From assembly GCA_002951995.1 (NCBI GenBank), contig CP019797.1, forward strand, positions 1,534,501 to 1,598,500: 64,000 nt of DNA, given 5' to 3'. The stretch is from Stenotrophomonas acidaminiphila (lineage in GTDB: Bacteria; Pseudomonadota; Gammaproteobacteria; Xanthomonadales; Xanthomonadaceae). Both the position numbers and the translations under genes were made by a program. The notes beneath the pieces are model-generated. The model did not search any database and was not told the origin of the DNA. It was given only the letters and a program-made list of their open reading frames with translations. Below, in pieces: positions 21,538 to 29,959 of this stretch (positions are counted from its first letter, which is position 1; each line of letters begins with the position of its first letter).

Positions 21538-22281
21538 TCACCAGCCCATGTGGTGGCCGCCGTTGATGTCCAGGTTGGAGCCGGTGATCCAGGCGGCTTC
21601 CTCGGCCACCAGGAAGGCCACCGCGTAGGCGATCTCCTCGGGCTTGCCGAGGCGCCCGGTGGGGATGTCGGCAATGATCTTGGCGCGTACTTCCTCCGGC
21701 ACCGCCATCACCATGTCGGTGGCCACGTAGCCCGGGGAAATGGTGTTGACGGTGATGCCGAAGCCGGCATTCTCGCGTGCCAGGGAGATGGTGAAACCGT
21801 GCATGCCGGCCTTGGCCGCGGCGTAGTTGGCCTGGCCGTACTGGCCCTTGAGGCCGTTGATCGAGCTGATCTGGATCACCCGGCCCCAGCCGCGCCGGCG
21901 CATGCCTTCGATGACCGGGCGGGTCACGTTGAACACCGAGTTGAGGTTGGTGTTGATCACCTCGTGCCACTGCTCCGCGCTCATGCGGTGGAAGGTGGTG
22001 TCGCGGGTGATGCCGGCGTTGTTGACCAGGATCTCCACCGGTCCCATGCCGGCCTCGACCGCCTGCACCAGTTCGCGGCCGCCGTCGGGGCTGGAGACGT
22101 CGCCGCGGAACAGGGCGATGTCGTAGCCGCGGGCGCGCATCCGCTCCTGCCACAGCGCGGCCTTGTCGGCGTTGCGGAAATTGGTGGCGACACGATGGCC
22201 CTGGTCGGCCAGGCGCTGGCAGATCGCGGTGCCGATACCGCCGGTGCCGCCGGTGACCAGTGCAATACGGGATGTCGTCAT
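21538..22281 (-). CDS. phaB: Acetoacetyl-CoA reductase (NADPH)
   Basis: A 247-residue short-chain dehydrogenase that reduces acetoacetyl-CoA to (R)-3-hydroxybutyryl-CoA for PHB synthesis. The cofactor motif is TGGTGGIG, the NNAG motif is VNNAGITRD, and the Ser-Tyr-Lys triad sits in ISSINGLKGQYGQANYAAAK. The sequence is much closer to PhaB than to FabG (GITRDTTFHRM, NLDINGGHHMGW end). Together with phaR it points to PHB metabolism, though no PHA synthase gene is in the window. Between it and phaR is a 175-bp gap with a small hairpin near 21475. Confidence 0.92.
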   Translation of the reverse strand: MTTSRIALVTGGTGGIGTAICQRLADQGHRVATNFRNADKAALWQERMRARGYDIALFRGDVSSPDGGRELVQAVEAGMGPVEILVNNAGITRDTTFHRMSAEQWHEVINTNLNSVFNVTRPVIEGMRRRGWGRVIQISSINGLKGQYGQANYAAAKAGMHGFTISLARENAGFGITVNTISPGYVATDMVMAVPEEVRAKIIADIPTGRLGKPEEIAYAVAFLVAEEAAWITGSNLDINGGHHMGW

Positions 22282-22340
22282 GGGGTGCGCTCCAGGCGCA
22301 GGCGCTGGGGAACCTTCGATTCTATGTGAACCGGGCGCGC

Positions 22341-23225
22341 TCACGGCAACGGCGGCGAGGCGGGGATGGGGGCGCGGCGCAGCCGGCCCGGCTGGAACGC
22401 GGCCGCCGCGCGCTGCAGCAATGCCGGCAGCGCGTCGATGCCCGCCAGCTCGGCGGGCTCCTGGCCGAGCGCGGCCCACAGCCAGCGCAGCGTCGGCACC
22501 GGGTCGGCGGCCTCCACCGGCCGCGCGGCCAGCGACTTGGACAGCTTGGCGCCGTGCGCGTCGAGCAGCAGCGGCAGGTGCAGGTAGCGCGGCGTGGGCA
22601 GGCTCAGCGCCCGCTGCAGCAGGATCTGGCGCGGTGTGGAGTCGAGCAGGTCGGCGCCGCGCACCACGTCGGTGATGCCCTGCGCGGCATCGTCCACCAC
22701 CACCGCCAGCTGGTAGGCCCAGCAACCGTCCGCACGCAGCAGCACGACATCGCCGACCGTGCGATCCACCCATTGTTCGAAGCGCCCCTGGAGCGCGTCA
22801 TCGAAGCCGACGAGGCTGTCGTCGGCCACCCGCAGGCGGATCGCCGGGTGCGGCCGCTGGCGGCCGGCGACACAGTGGCGATGGACGCCCTGCTGGCCGG
22901 CCAGGTCGCTGCGGCTGCAGTGGCAGGGGAAGGCTTTGCCATCGGCCAGCAGGCGTTCGAGGGCGGCGCGGTAAAGGCCGTGGCGGCGACTCTGGTACTG
23001 CACCGGCTCGTCCGGCTGCAGGCCGAACGCGGCCAGCGTCGCCAGCTGCGATGCGGCGGCGCCGGCCACCTCGCGTGGCGGGTCCACGTCCTCGATGCGC
23101 ACCAGCCAGCGGCCGCCGGCCTGCCGCGCCAGCAGCCAGCTGCCGAAGGCGGCCAGCAGCGACCCCAGGTGCAGGGGCCCGGTGGGCGAGGGGGCGAAGC
23201 GGCCGCGGTAGGGGGAGGTGTACAT
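22341..23225 (-). CDS. gluQ: Glutamyl-Q tRNA(Asp) synthetase
   Basis: A 294-residue paralogue of the catalytic half of glutamyl-tRNA synthetase; it attaches glutamate to the queuosine base of tRNA-Asp. Seen: the HIGH-like APSPTGPLHLGSL, a zinc site CHC with a distal HRHC, and KLSKS in place of KMSKS. No anticodon-binding domain is present, as expected. ATG 23225 (MYTSPYRG) is chosen; a TTG at 23264 is less likely. It links functionally to queG about 10 kb away. Confidence 0.92.
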   Translation of the reverse strand: MYTSPYRGRFAPSPTGPLHLGSLLAAFGSWLLARQAGGRWLVRIEDVDPPREVAGAAASQLATLAAFGLQPDEPVQYQSRRHGLYRAALERLLADGKAFPCHCSRSDLAGQQGVHRHCVAGRQRPHPAIRLRVADDSLVGFDDALQGRFEQWVDRTVGDVVLLRADGCWAYQLAVVVDDAAQGITDVVRGADLLDSTPRQILLQRALSLPTPRYLHLPLLLDAHGAKLSKSLAARPVEAADPVPTLRWLWAALGQEPAELAGIDALPALLQRAAAAFQPGRLRRAPIPASPPLP

Positions 23226-23319
23226 CGAAGCTGAATCGTCGGTCAGAATCGCGCTTGAATTCAACCTGTCCGCACCGCAGATTTAGCGCGTTCATCCAAC
23301 CCCAACCGGATCCTTCCGC

Positions 23320-24183
23320 ATGTTTACCCGTATTGGCCTGTTCCTGTTGACCAACCTTGCCGTGCTGGTCCTCGCAGGCATCGTGATGTCGGTGCTGCGC
23401 GTCAACCCGGCGCAGATGAGCGGCCTGCTGGTCATGGCCGCGATCTTCGGCTTCGGCGGCTCCATCATCTCCCTGCTGCTGTCCAAGTTCATGGCCAAGC
23501 GCGGCACCGGCGCGGTGGTGATCACCGAGCCGCGCAACGCGACCGAGCGCTGGCTGCTGGACACCGTGGCGCGGCAGGCCAAGGCGGCCGGCATCGGCAT
23601 GCCGGAAGTGGCGGTGTACGACGGCCCCGAGATCAACGCCTTCGCTACCGGCGCCAACCGCAACAACGCGCTGGTGGCGGTGTCCACCGGCCTGCTGCAC
23701 AACATGAGCGAGGACGAGGCCGAAGCGGTGCTGGGGCATGAGATCGCGCACGTCGCCAACGGCGACATGATCACCATGGCGCTGCTTCAGGGCGTGCTCA
23801 ACACCTTCGTGATCGTGCTGGCACGCGTGGTCGGCGGCATCATCGACAGCGCGCTGTCGGGCAACCGCGACGGCGGGCGTGGTTTCGCCTACTACATCAT
23901 CGTGTTCGTGCTGGAGATGGTGTTCGGCCTGTTCGCGACGATGATCGCGATGTGGTTCTCGCGCCGACGCGAGTTCCGCGCCGACGCCGGTGGCGCCAGC
24001 CTGGCTGGTCGCCAGAAGATGATCGCCGCGCTGGAGCGGTTGAAGCTCAATCACGGCCAGAGCACGCTGCCGACCCAGATCGCGGCGTTCGGCATCGCCG
24101 GGTCGACGGCGAAGAAGCTGTTCCTGAGCCATCCGCCGCTGGAGGAGCGCATCGCCGCGCTGCGTTCTTCGACGGTGGCGTAA
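23320..24183 (+). CDS. htpX: Membrane protease HtpX
   Basis: A 287-residue inner-membrane zinc protease that degrades misfolded membrane proteins with FtsH. Two N-terminal membrane segments ([34 protein letters not shown]), the active site HEIAH in [13 protein letters not shown], two further hydrophobic segments, and the zinc-ligand Glu in [11 protein letters not shown] are visible. Length is close to the E. coli protein. A strong terminator follows. Confidence 0.95.
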   Translation: MFTRIGLFLLTNLAVLVLAGIVMSVLRVNPAQMSGLLVMAAIFGFGGSIISLLLSKFMAKRGTGAVVITEPRNATERWLLDTVARQAKAAGIGMPEVAVYDGPEINAFATGANRNNALVAVSTGLLHNMSEDEAEAVLGHEIAHVANGDMITMALLQGVLNTFVIVLARVVGGIIDSALSGNRDGGRGFAYYIIVFVLEMVFGLFATMIAMWFSRRREFRADAGGASLAGRQKMIAALERLKLNHGQSTLPTQIAAFGIAGSTAKKLFLSHPPLEERIAALRSSTVA

Positions 24184-24211
24184 CCGGTTCGACAACCCGC
24201 GGTAGCCCAAA

Positions 24212-24239
24212 GACGCCCGGCAAGTGCCGGGCGTTTTTC
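24212..24239 (+). terminator. Intrinsic terminator after htpX
   Basis: Stem acgcccggc / gccgggcgt with an AAGT loop and a T5 run. Confidence 0.88.
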
Positions 24240-24302
24240 ATTGGAGCAGTGTTTCCGCTCTCGCTCTTGCTTGTGCCTTGGCTCCTGCGCTTTTGACTTC
24301 AG

Positions 24303-24512
24303 ATCCCCTTCCGCAGCGACGGAGCCGACGGGAAAAACCCGAAGGGCGACGCGCATGGACGCGCGTCGTTTTTCTACGCGACAGGGATGTCGCGTAGAAA
24401 AATCCCGGCGGCGGAGTGGACCCGGAGTGCCGCAGGCACGGAGGGCGCGGAGGCAGGGGCGTGCTTTCTCTTGGTTACTTCTCTTTGCACGAGCAAAGAG
24501 AAGTAACTCGCT
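24303..24512 (+). repeat. Structured non-coding element, left arm
   Basis: A ~210-nt unit with a fixed layout. A box starts ccccttccgcagcgacgg and ends in T5. Hairpin A (24369-24402) has a 15-bp stem. A link aatcccggcgg...gtggaccc leads to hairpin B (gtgcc gca ggcac). A link ending gtgctttct leads to hairpin C (24474-24507), a perfect 15-bp stem with an ACGA loop. No credible coding frame. It matches the right arm in inverted orientation. Confidence 0.8.
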
Positions 24513-24690
24513 CCTGCGAAGCAGGGGCGAAAGCTCTGCTTTCAAGCTTCCGCTTTCATGCTTGGCCTCTGGCTTGGCCCCTTTGACTATCGCGTTGGTA
24601 CAGACGTCCAGGGAAAGCCAGAGCAAGGGCGGGAACAGGATCAAAGGCTTTCGCTCCCCTTCGGGGCGCGAGCCACCTTGACCAGCCATT

Positions 24691-24902
24691 CGGCTGTTGA
24701 AGAGCTCTTCTTTGCTCGTGCAAAGAAACGTGGCCCAAAGAAAGCACGCCCTGCCTACGCGCCCAGCCCGCTGCGCGGGCTGGGTCCACTGCGCCGGCGG
24801 GATTTTTCGACGAGACATCCATGTCTCGTCGAAAAACGACGCGCGTCCATGCGCGCCGCCCTTCGGGTTTTTCCCACCGGCTCCGTCGCTGCGGAAGGGG
24901 AC
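24691..24902 (-). repeat. Structured non-coding element, right arm (inverted copy)
   Basis: Read on the minus strand it repeats the left arm box by box: same opening box, hairpin A at 24803-24836, same link, hairpin B (here a longer ccagcccgc stem), same gtgctttct link, and a shorter hairpin C around 24708-24727. Hairpin A differs from the left arm at two stem positions, and both differences are compensated on the other strand of the stem. About 180 bp of non-repeated sequence separates the arms. Confidence 0.8.
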
Positions 24903-24933
24903 CCGTAAGTCAAAAGCAAAAGCACCAGCAACA

Positions 24934-24990
24934 GCCAAAGCCAAAGCCAAAGCCAAAGCCAAAGCCAAAGCCAAAGCCAAAGCCAAAGCC
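24934..24990. repeat. Hexanucleotide microsatellite (GCCAAA)9
   Basis: Nine perfect tandem GCCAAA units plus a final GCC, between the right arm of the structured element and suhB. The flank (caaaagcaaaagcaccagcaacagc) looks like decayed units. A change of one unit would not shift a frame. Confidence 0.95.
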
Positions 24991-25063
24991 TTCATCTGGT
25001 GACATTGAATGGGGGCGCAGCCGCGGGCCGCCGGTTCGCGGCTGCCGCGGCGGACGGCATGCC

Positions 25064-25095
25064 AGAAACGGAAACGGCGCCCTCGCAGGCGCCGT
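25064..25095 (-). terminator. Probable terminator after suhB
   Basis: On the minus strand the stem acggcgcc / ggcgccgt is followed by TTCCGTTTCT, a broken T-rich tract, 24 bp after the suhB stop. Confidence 0.65.
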
Positions 25096-25118
25096 CCGGG
25101 ATCGCGGGAAAGGCCGGA

Positions 25119-25946
25119 TCAGAACTTCGGATCGAACTCGGCGGCGTGGCCGGTGTTGACGATCACCTTCTGCAGCGCCTCGCACACCTTCAGGTTGCCG
25201 GCCACCACCTGCTGGGTTTCCGGGCCCTTGTCGTCCATGCGCGCCAGGGTGGCGCCGCGGTAATTGCAGACCTTGCCGCCGGCCTCGCGCACCAGCAGCA
25301 CGCCGGCGGCGATGTCCCATGCCTTCACCCCGGCCTCGAAGTAGGCGTCGGCGCGGCCGCAGGCCACGTAGGCCAGGTCCAGCGCCGCCGAACCGGTACG
25401 GCGGATGTCCTCGGCCTGCACCAGCAGGGTATCCACGGTCTTGAGCTGGCTGCCGGCACGGGTGCGCTCGCGCGGGGCGAAGCCGGTGTGGATCATGGTG
25501 CCGTCGAGGTCCTTGCGCTCGGCCACGCGGATGCGGCGGTCGTTGAGCACCGCGCCGGCGCCCTTGGAGGCGGTGAACAGTTCGTTGCGCAGCGGGTCGA
25601 AGATCACCGCGTCGGTGGGTTCGCCATTCTCGACCAGGGCGATCGACACGCAGTAGTGGGGGAAGCCGCGCAGGTAGTTGCTGGTGCCGTCCAGCGGGTC
25701 GATGACCCACATCTGCCGGCCGTTGCCCTGCAGGCCGCCTTCCTCGCCATAGATGCCGTAGTCCGGGTAGGCGCGCTTGAGTTCCTTGACGATCACCTTC
25801 TCGGCGTCACCATCGACTTCGCTGGCGTAGTCCATCCGGCCCTTCTGCACCACGTTCAGCGCTTCGAGCTTGTTGATGTTGCGCAACAGGACGTTGCCGG
25901 CGAGGCGTGCGGCCTTGACCATGACGGTGACGGCGGGTTTCTGCAT
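25119..25946 (-). CDS. suhB: Inositol-1-monophosphatase family protein SuhB
   Basis: A 275-residue Mg-dependent phosphatase of the inositol monophosphatase family, which in bacteria also acts as an rRNA transcription antitermination factor. Metal-binding motifs are seen: [20 protein letters not shown] and the distal [17 protein letters not shown]. Length is close to E. coli SuhB. It is divergent from trmJ, with about 120 bp between the starts; a GGGAG ribosome site precedes ATG 25946. Confidence 0.93.
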   Translation of the reverse strand: MQKPAVTVMVKAARLAGNVLLRNINKLEALNVVQKGRMDYASEVDGDAEKVIVKELKRAYPDYGIYGEEGGLQGNGRQMWVIDPLDGTSNYLRGFPHYCVSIALVENGEPTDAVIFDPLRNELFTASKGAGAVLNDRRIRVAERKDLDGTMIHTGFAPRERTRAGSQLKTVDTLLVQAEDIRRTGSAALDLAYVACGRADAYFEAGVKAWDIAAGVLLVREAGGKVCNYRGATLARMDDKGPETQQVVAGNLKVCEALQKVIVNTGHAAEFDPKF

Positions 25947-26066
25947 GGCGAAGGGCTCCCGTGAAGGCGAATGGGTCGGACTGGCGGAGGAAAAGAGCGG
26001 TCCCGGCGCACGGGCCGGCCGCGCAGTTTACCATCTGCGGCTGTCCCGCTCCTGACTTTTTTCGCC

Positions 26067-26822
26067 ATGTCCGCTTCCGCCCGTATCCGTTTCGTCCTCG
26101 TCGGCACCCAGCATCCCGGCAACATCGGCGCGGCGGCGCGGGCGATGAAGACCATGGGGCTGTCGCGGCTGGTGCTGGTGGCCCCGGAGCAGCCGCTGGA
26201 CGAGGTCGCTTTCCGCCGCTCGGCCGGCGCCGAGGACGTACTGGGCGATGCCCCGGTGTTCGCCACCCTGGCCGACGCGGTGGCCGATTGCCGGCTGGTG
26301 CTGGGCTGCACCGCGCGCGCGCGCCGGGTGCAGTTGGAGGAGCTGCTGCCGGAGGTGGCCGGCCAGCGCGCCGTGGCGCGGGCGGCCGAACCGGCGGAGG
26401 TGGCATTCGTGTTCGGGCGCGAGCGTACCGGCCTGAGCAACGACGAACTGCAGCTGTGCCACGCCGCCGTGCACATCCCCTCCGATCCGGAGTTCAGCTC
26501 CTTGAACCTGGCCGCGGCGGTCCAGGTACTGGCCTACGAGGTGCGCATGGCGCAGCTGGAAGGGCAGGCCGCCCCGCCGCCGGAGCCGGGGTACGGCGAG
26601 GCACCGGCCAGCCACGCCCAGCTGGAGGGGTTGTTCGGGCAGCTGGGCGATACCCTGGACCAGATCGATTTCCACAAGGGCCGTGCCCCGGAATCGGCCA
26701 TGCGCAAGCTGCGCCGCCTGTTCATGAAGGCCGACCTGTCCGAGCAGGAGGTCCGGCTGCTGCGCGGCATATTGTCCGACGCCCAGCGCATGGCGCGGCT
26801 GGCCAGCGCGCGCCAGAACTGA
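26067..26822 (+). CDS. trmJ: tRNA (cytidine/uridine-2'-O-)-methyltransferase TrmJ
   Basis: A 251-residue SPOUT methyltransferase that 2'-O-methylates position 32 of certain tRNAs. Seen: the N-terminal LVGTQHPGNIGAAARAMKTM, FGRERTGLSNDEL, and the knot region IPSDPEFSSLNLAAAVQVLAYE, all typical of TrmJ. The C-terminal helical extension (DQIDFHKGRAPESAMRKLRR) is present. ATG 26067 is the first good start. Confidence 0.94.
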   Translation: MSASARIRFVLVGTQHPGNIGAAARAMKTMGLSRLVLVAPEQPLDEVAFRRSAGAEDVLGDAPVFATLADAVADCRLVLGCTARARRVQLEELLPEVAGQRAVARAAEPAEVAFVFGRERTGLSNDELQLCHAAVHIPSDPEFSSLNLAAAVQVLAYEVRMAQLEGQAAPPPEPGYGEAPASHAQLEGLFGQLGDTLDQIDFHKGRAPESAMRKLRRLFMKADLSEQEVRLLRGILSDAQRMARLASARQN

Positions 26823-26884
26823 GACATCCGTCATTCGGGTTTTTTTCGGATAGTCTGTGCGCACACTCTTGGGGGAGCGCCGGT

Positions 26885-27802
26885 TTGCGTGTTTCAAGAT
26901 GGCTCTGGGGAGCCGCGCTGGTGTTGTCCGTGGCGGTGCCCGCCATGGCCGCGGCAGCCGAGCGTTCGGTGCTGGTGCTGGGGCGTCTGAGCGATGATCC
27001 GAAGTCGCATTACGAACAGCTCAAGCCCCTGCTGGACTACGTGATTCCAAGGATGCGCGACGTGGGGATCGTCGAGGGCCGCATCCTGATGGCCAAGGAC
27101 ATGCAGCAGATGGCCAGTTACCTGCGGCGGGGGCGGGTGGACTGGGTGACGGAGACTTCCGGGACCGCCATGGCGCTGCGCCAGCGCAGCGGCGCCGAGC
27201 CGCTGCTGCTGACCGAGCGCGGCGGCGTGGCCGCCTACCATAGTGTGTTCTTCGTCCGCCGCGACAGCCCGATCAACACCCTGGACGAACTGAAGGGGCG
27301 CTCGCTGGCGATGCAGAGCGCGTGGTCCACCAGTTCCTACCTGGTGCCGGTGATGGAGCTGCTGGCCCACGGGGTGCGCCCGGAAATCCTGCTGACCCCG
27401 CAGGACACCCCCACCGCCGACACCGTGGGCTACGTGTTCGCGCGGTCGGAGCTCAACATCTCCACCTTCGTGCACAAGCGCGTGGTCGATGCCGGGGTGG
27501 TCAGCAATATCGACTGGCTCGACGAGCGCCGGGTGCCGGCGGTGTTCCGGCGCGACATGCGCGTGCTGTACGAGACCCAGGACGTGCCGCGCGCGGTGGA
27601 AATGGTGCGGCCGGGCATGGATCCGGCGGTGCGCAGGCGGTTGCAGGAAGTGCTGCTGGAGGCCAGCAGCGACCCGGCGGCCGGCCCGGCGCTGCGCAAG
27701 TTCTTCGGTACCTCGGCGTTCCACCGCCTGGACCCGGCCAGCCAGCGCGCGCTCGACCGCTTGCGCGCCGGCCTGGCGCGGGTACGCATGGAGGTCGAAT
27801 GA
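26885..27802 (+). CDS. PhnD-like periplasmic binding protein paired with c-di-GMP enzyme
   Basis: About 305 residues, with a signal peptide ending near AMAAAA and a type 2 periplasmic-binding fold related to phosphate/phosphonate-binding PhnD proteins: LLDYVIPRMRD, VDWVTETSGTA, FFVRRDSPINTLDELKGRSLAMQS, SAWSTSSYLVP. No ABC permease or ATPase is nearby. Instead the gene overlaps a GGDEF-EAL gene by 4 bp (ATGA), so it is probably a ligand sensor for that enzyme rather than a transporter part. Start: TTG 26885, about 8 nt after GGGGGAG; no ATG or GTG gives an intact signal peptide. Confidence 0.78.
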   Translation: MRVSRWLWGAALVLSVAVPAMAAAAERSVLVLGRLSDDPKSHYEQLKPLLDYVIPRMRDVGIVEGRILMAKDMQQMASYLRRGRVDWVTETSGTAMALRQRSGAEPLLLTERGGVAAYHSVFFVRRDSPINTLDELKGRSLAMQSAWSTSSYLVPVMELLAHGVRPEILLTPQDTPTADTVGYVFARSELNISTFVHKRVVDAGVVSNIDWLDERRVPAVFRRDMRVLYETQDVPRAVEMVRPGMDPAVRRRLQEVLLEASSDPAAGPALRKFFGTSAFHRLDPASQRALDRLRAGLARVRMEVE

Positions 27803-29943
27803 AGCGGCCGCGCTTCGGGCTGCAGGCCCGCTTCCTGTGCGTGGCCGCCGCTGCGGTGCTGGTGGTGATCGCGATCGTCGCGGTGCTGCTGGCGCGGCAG
27901 GCGGCGGCCCAGCGCGAACTGCTGCAGGCCAGCAGCAGCGTGGTCAGCCAGGTGTTCGACGACAGCGTGCGCGAGCAGGGGACGTCGCTGGCGACCTCGC
28001 TGGCCGACGCGCTGGTCAACCCGCTGTACTTCTCCGACCTGGACGCGATCGGCGCGCTGGTGCGCAGTACCGCCAGCCAGAAGTCGGTCAGCTACGTGCT
28101 GGTGCATGACGCCGAGGGCCGGCTGATCCACGACGGCTCGGTCGAGGTCGCCGGCTACGGCCGGCAGATGCAGGACCCGCTGGCGCAGGGCGCGATCAAC
28201 GCCCAGCAGCTGCGGATGCAGGAGTCGCCGATGGTGCTGGAGGTGGACCTGCCGCTGCGCATCGGCGAGCAGCGCATCGGCGGGCTGCGGCTGGGCATGG
28301 ACCTGGCGCCGGTACGGGCGCAGGAGGCCGAGGCCAAGGCCGCGCTGGAGCAGCGCATGGGGCTGGCCAACCGCCGCCAGCTGGCCTGGGTGGTGCTGAT
28401 GATGGTGGCGCTGGTCGGGCTGGCGTGCCTGGTGGCGCTGTACGTGCAGCGCACCCTGGTGCAGCCGGTGCGCTGGCTCGGCGCGACCGCGCGCCGGATC
28501 GAGGCGGGCGACTACCAGATCGAGCAGCAGGACACCCGCCGCGGCGACGAGATCGGCGAACTGCTGCGCACCTTCGGGCGGATGGGCCAGAGCATCGCCC
28601 GCCACGACCGCGAAGTGCGGCAGATGGCCTATACCGACTCGCTCACCGGCCTGACCAACCGCCTGGCGTTCCGCGAGGCGCTGGACCACCGGTTGCTGGG
28701 CGCGCGGGCCTCGGGCCAGGGGCTGGCGCTGCTGTTCATCGACATCGACGAGTTCAAGCGGGTCAACGACACCCTCGGCCACGAGGCGGGCGACGAGGCG
28801 CTGCTGCAGTTCGCCCAGCGCATCGCCGCGGCGGTGCAGCAGGATGGTGGCGACGATGCGCTGCTGGCGCGATTCGGCGGCGACGAGTTCGTGATCCTGA
28901 TCGGCAACGAGGCGGGCCGGGTGGAGAACATGGCCACGTCCCTGGCCAAGCGGTTGGTGGCCGACCTGGGCTCGCCGCTGCAGGTGCAGGGGCGGGAGAT
29001 ATTCCTGGGCAGCTCCATCGGCATCACCCTGTTCCCGGAGGACGCCACCGACGCCACCGGGCTGCTCAAGAACGGCGACATCGCCATGTACCAGGCCAAG
29101 CTGGCCGGCAAGAGCTGCTTCCGCTACTACAGCCGCGCGCTGGACCATGCGGTCGAGCGGCGCCTGCACCTGGAGCAGGAGCTGCGCGGCGCCTGGGAGC
29201 GGGGCGAACTGCACCTGGTCTACCAGCCGATCTTCCGCACCGCCGACCGCATGCTGATCGGCGTGGAGGCGCTGCTGCGCTGGCAGCACCCGGTGCTGGG
29301 CGCGATCCCGCCGTCGATGTTCATCGACATCGCCGAGCAGAGCGGGCTGATCCAGACGCTGGGGCCCAAGGTGCTGCATGCCGCGTGCCTGCGGGCGCGG
29401 CAGTGGCCGTGCAACGGCGCCGGCGAGGAGTTGTTCGTCTCGGTCAACGTATCGCCGCGGCAACTGCGCAGCGGCGACCTGGCCGCGGCGGTGGAGCAGT
29501 GCCTGCATGTCTCCGGGCTGGCCGCCTCGCGCCTGCACCTGGAGCTGACCGAAACCGCGGTGATCGGCGACGAGATGCTGGCCGCCTCGCTGCTGGAGAA
29601 GCTGCACCGCACCGGGGTCAAGGTGTGGCTGGACGACTTCGGTACCGGCTTCTCCGGGCTGAGCCACCTGCGCCAGGTGCCGGTGGACGGGGTCAAGATC
29701 GACAAGAGCTTCGTCGCCGACCTGCAGCGCGACCCGGACGACCTGGCCCTGACCAGCGCGATCATCGCCATGGCCCACGCGCTGGGCATCACCGTGGTCG
29801 CCGAAGGCATCGAGCACCAGGCCCAGTTCGAGCTGCTCAACGAGCGCGGATGCGACCTGGTACAGGGCTACTGGCTGGCGCGCCCGCTGGACTCGGACGA
29901 CCTGGTGCGGCTGCTGGACGCCGCGCCGAGCCCGGCGGCCTGA
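27799..29943 (+). CDS. Membrane GGDEF-EAL protein (c-di-GMP turnover)
   Basis: A 714-residue protein. Membrane segment 1 (FLCVAAAAVLVVIAIVAVLLA), a ~150-residue periplasmic region, membrane segment 2 (LAWVVLMMVALVGLACLVALYV), HAMP, a GGDEF domain (GGDEF at residue 360) and an EAL domain (EAL at residue 490). The cyclase signature is intact but the I-site RxxD is absent (GDDA at that place). The EAL side has the expected ELTET, DDFGTGFSGLSHL, KIDKSFV and VAEGIE motifs, so phosphodiesterase activity is likely. Which activity dominates cannot be told. It is co-translated with the PhnD-like gene upstream. Confidence 0.92.
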   Translation: MKRPRFGLQARFLCVAAAAVLVVIAIVAVLLARQAAAQRELLQASSSVVSQVFDDSVREQGTSLATSLADALVNPLYFSDLDAIGALVRSTASQKSVSYVLVHDAEGRLIHDGSVEVAGYGRQMQDPLAQGAINAQQLRMQESPMVLEVDLPLRIGEQRIGGLRLGMDLAPVRAQEAEAKAALEQRMGLANRRQLAWVVLMMVALVGLACLVALYVQRTLVQPVRWLGATARRIEAGDYQIEQQDTRRGDEIGELLRTFGRMGQSIARHDREVRQMAYTDSLTGLTNRLAFREALDHRLLGARASGQGLALLFIDIDEFKRVNDTLGHEAGDEALLQFAQRIAAAVQQDGGDDALLARFGGDEFVILIGNEAGRVENMATSLAKRLVADLGSPLQVQGREIFLGSSIGITLFPEDATDATGLLKNGDIAMYQAKLAGKSCFRYYSRALDHAVERRLHLEQELRGAWERGELHLVYQPIFRTADRMLIGVEALLRWQHPVLGAIPPSMFIDIAEQSGLIQTLGPKVLHAACLRARQWPCNGAGEELFVSVNVSPRQLRSGDLAAAVEQCLHVSGLAASRLHLELTETAVIGDEMLAASLLEKLHRTGVKVWLDDFGTGFSGLSHLRQVPVDGVKIDKSFVADLQRDPDDLALTSAIIAMAHALGITVVAEGIEHQAQFELLNERGCDLVQGYWLARPLDSDDLVRLLDAAPSPAA

Positions 29944-29959
29944 TACATCGGCCGTCGCG

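Noticed and set aside
24303..24902. Insertion sequence or transposon with inverted ends
   Set aside because: The 210-bp arms are far longer than IS ends, the 180-bp interior has no transposase, and no flanking target duplication was seen.
24051..24995. Minus-strand 314-codon frame starting MKALALALAL
   Set aside because: Its Leu-Ala start is the GCCAAA microsatellite, and the rest runs through the structured non-coding element and antisense to htpX; no ribosome site.
24241..25159. Several 70-150 codon frames (for example ones containing LLLFARAKRSN)
   Set aside because: They are translations of the hairpins and boxes of the inverted element and appear in several frames of both strands; structure, not coding, explains the conservation.
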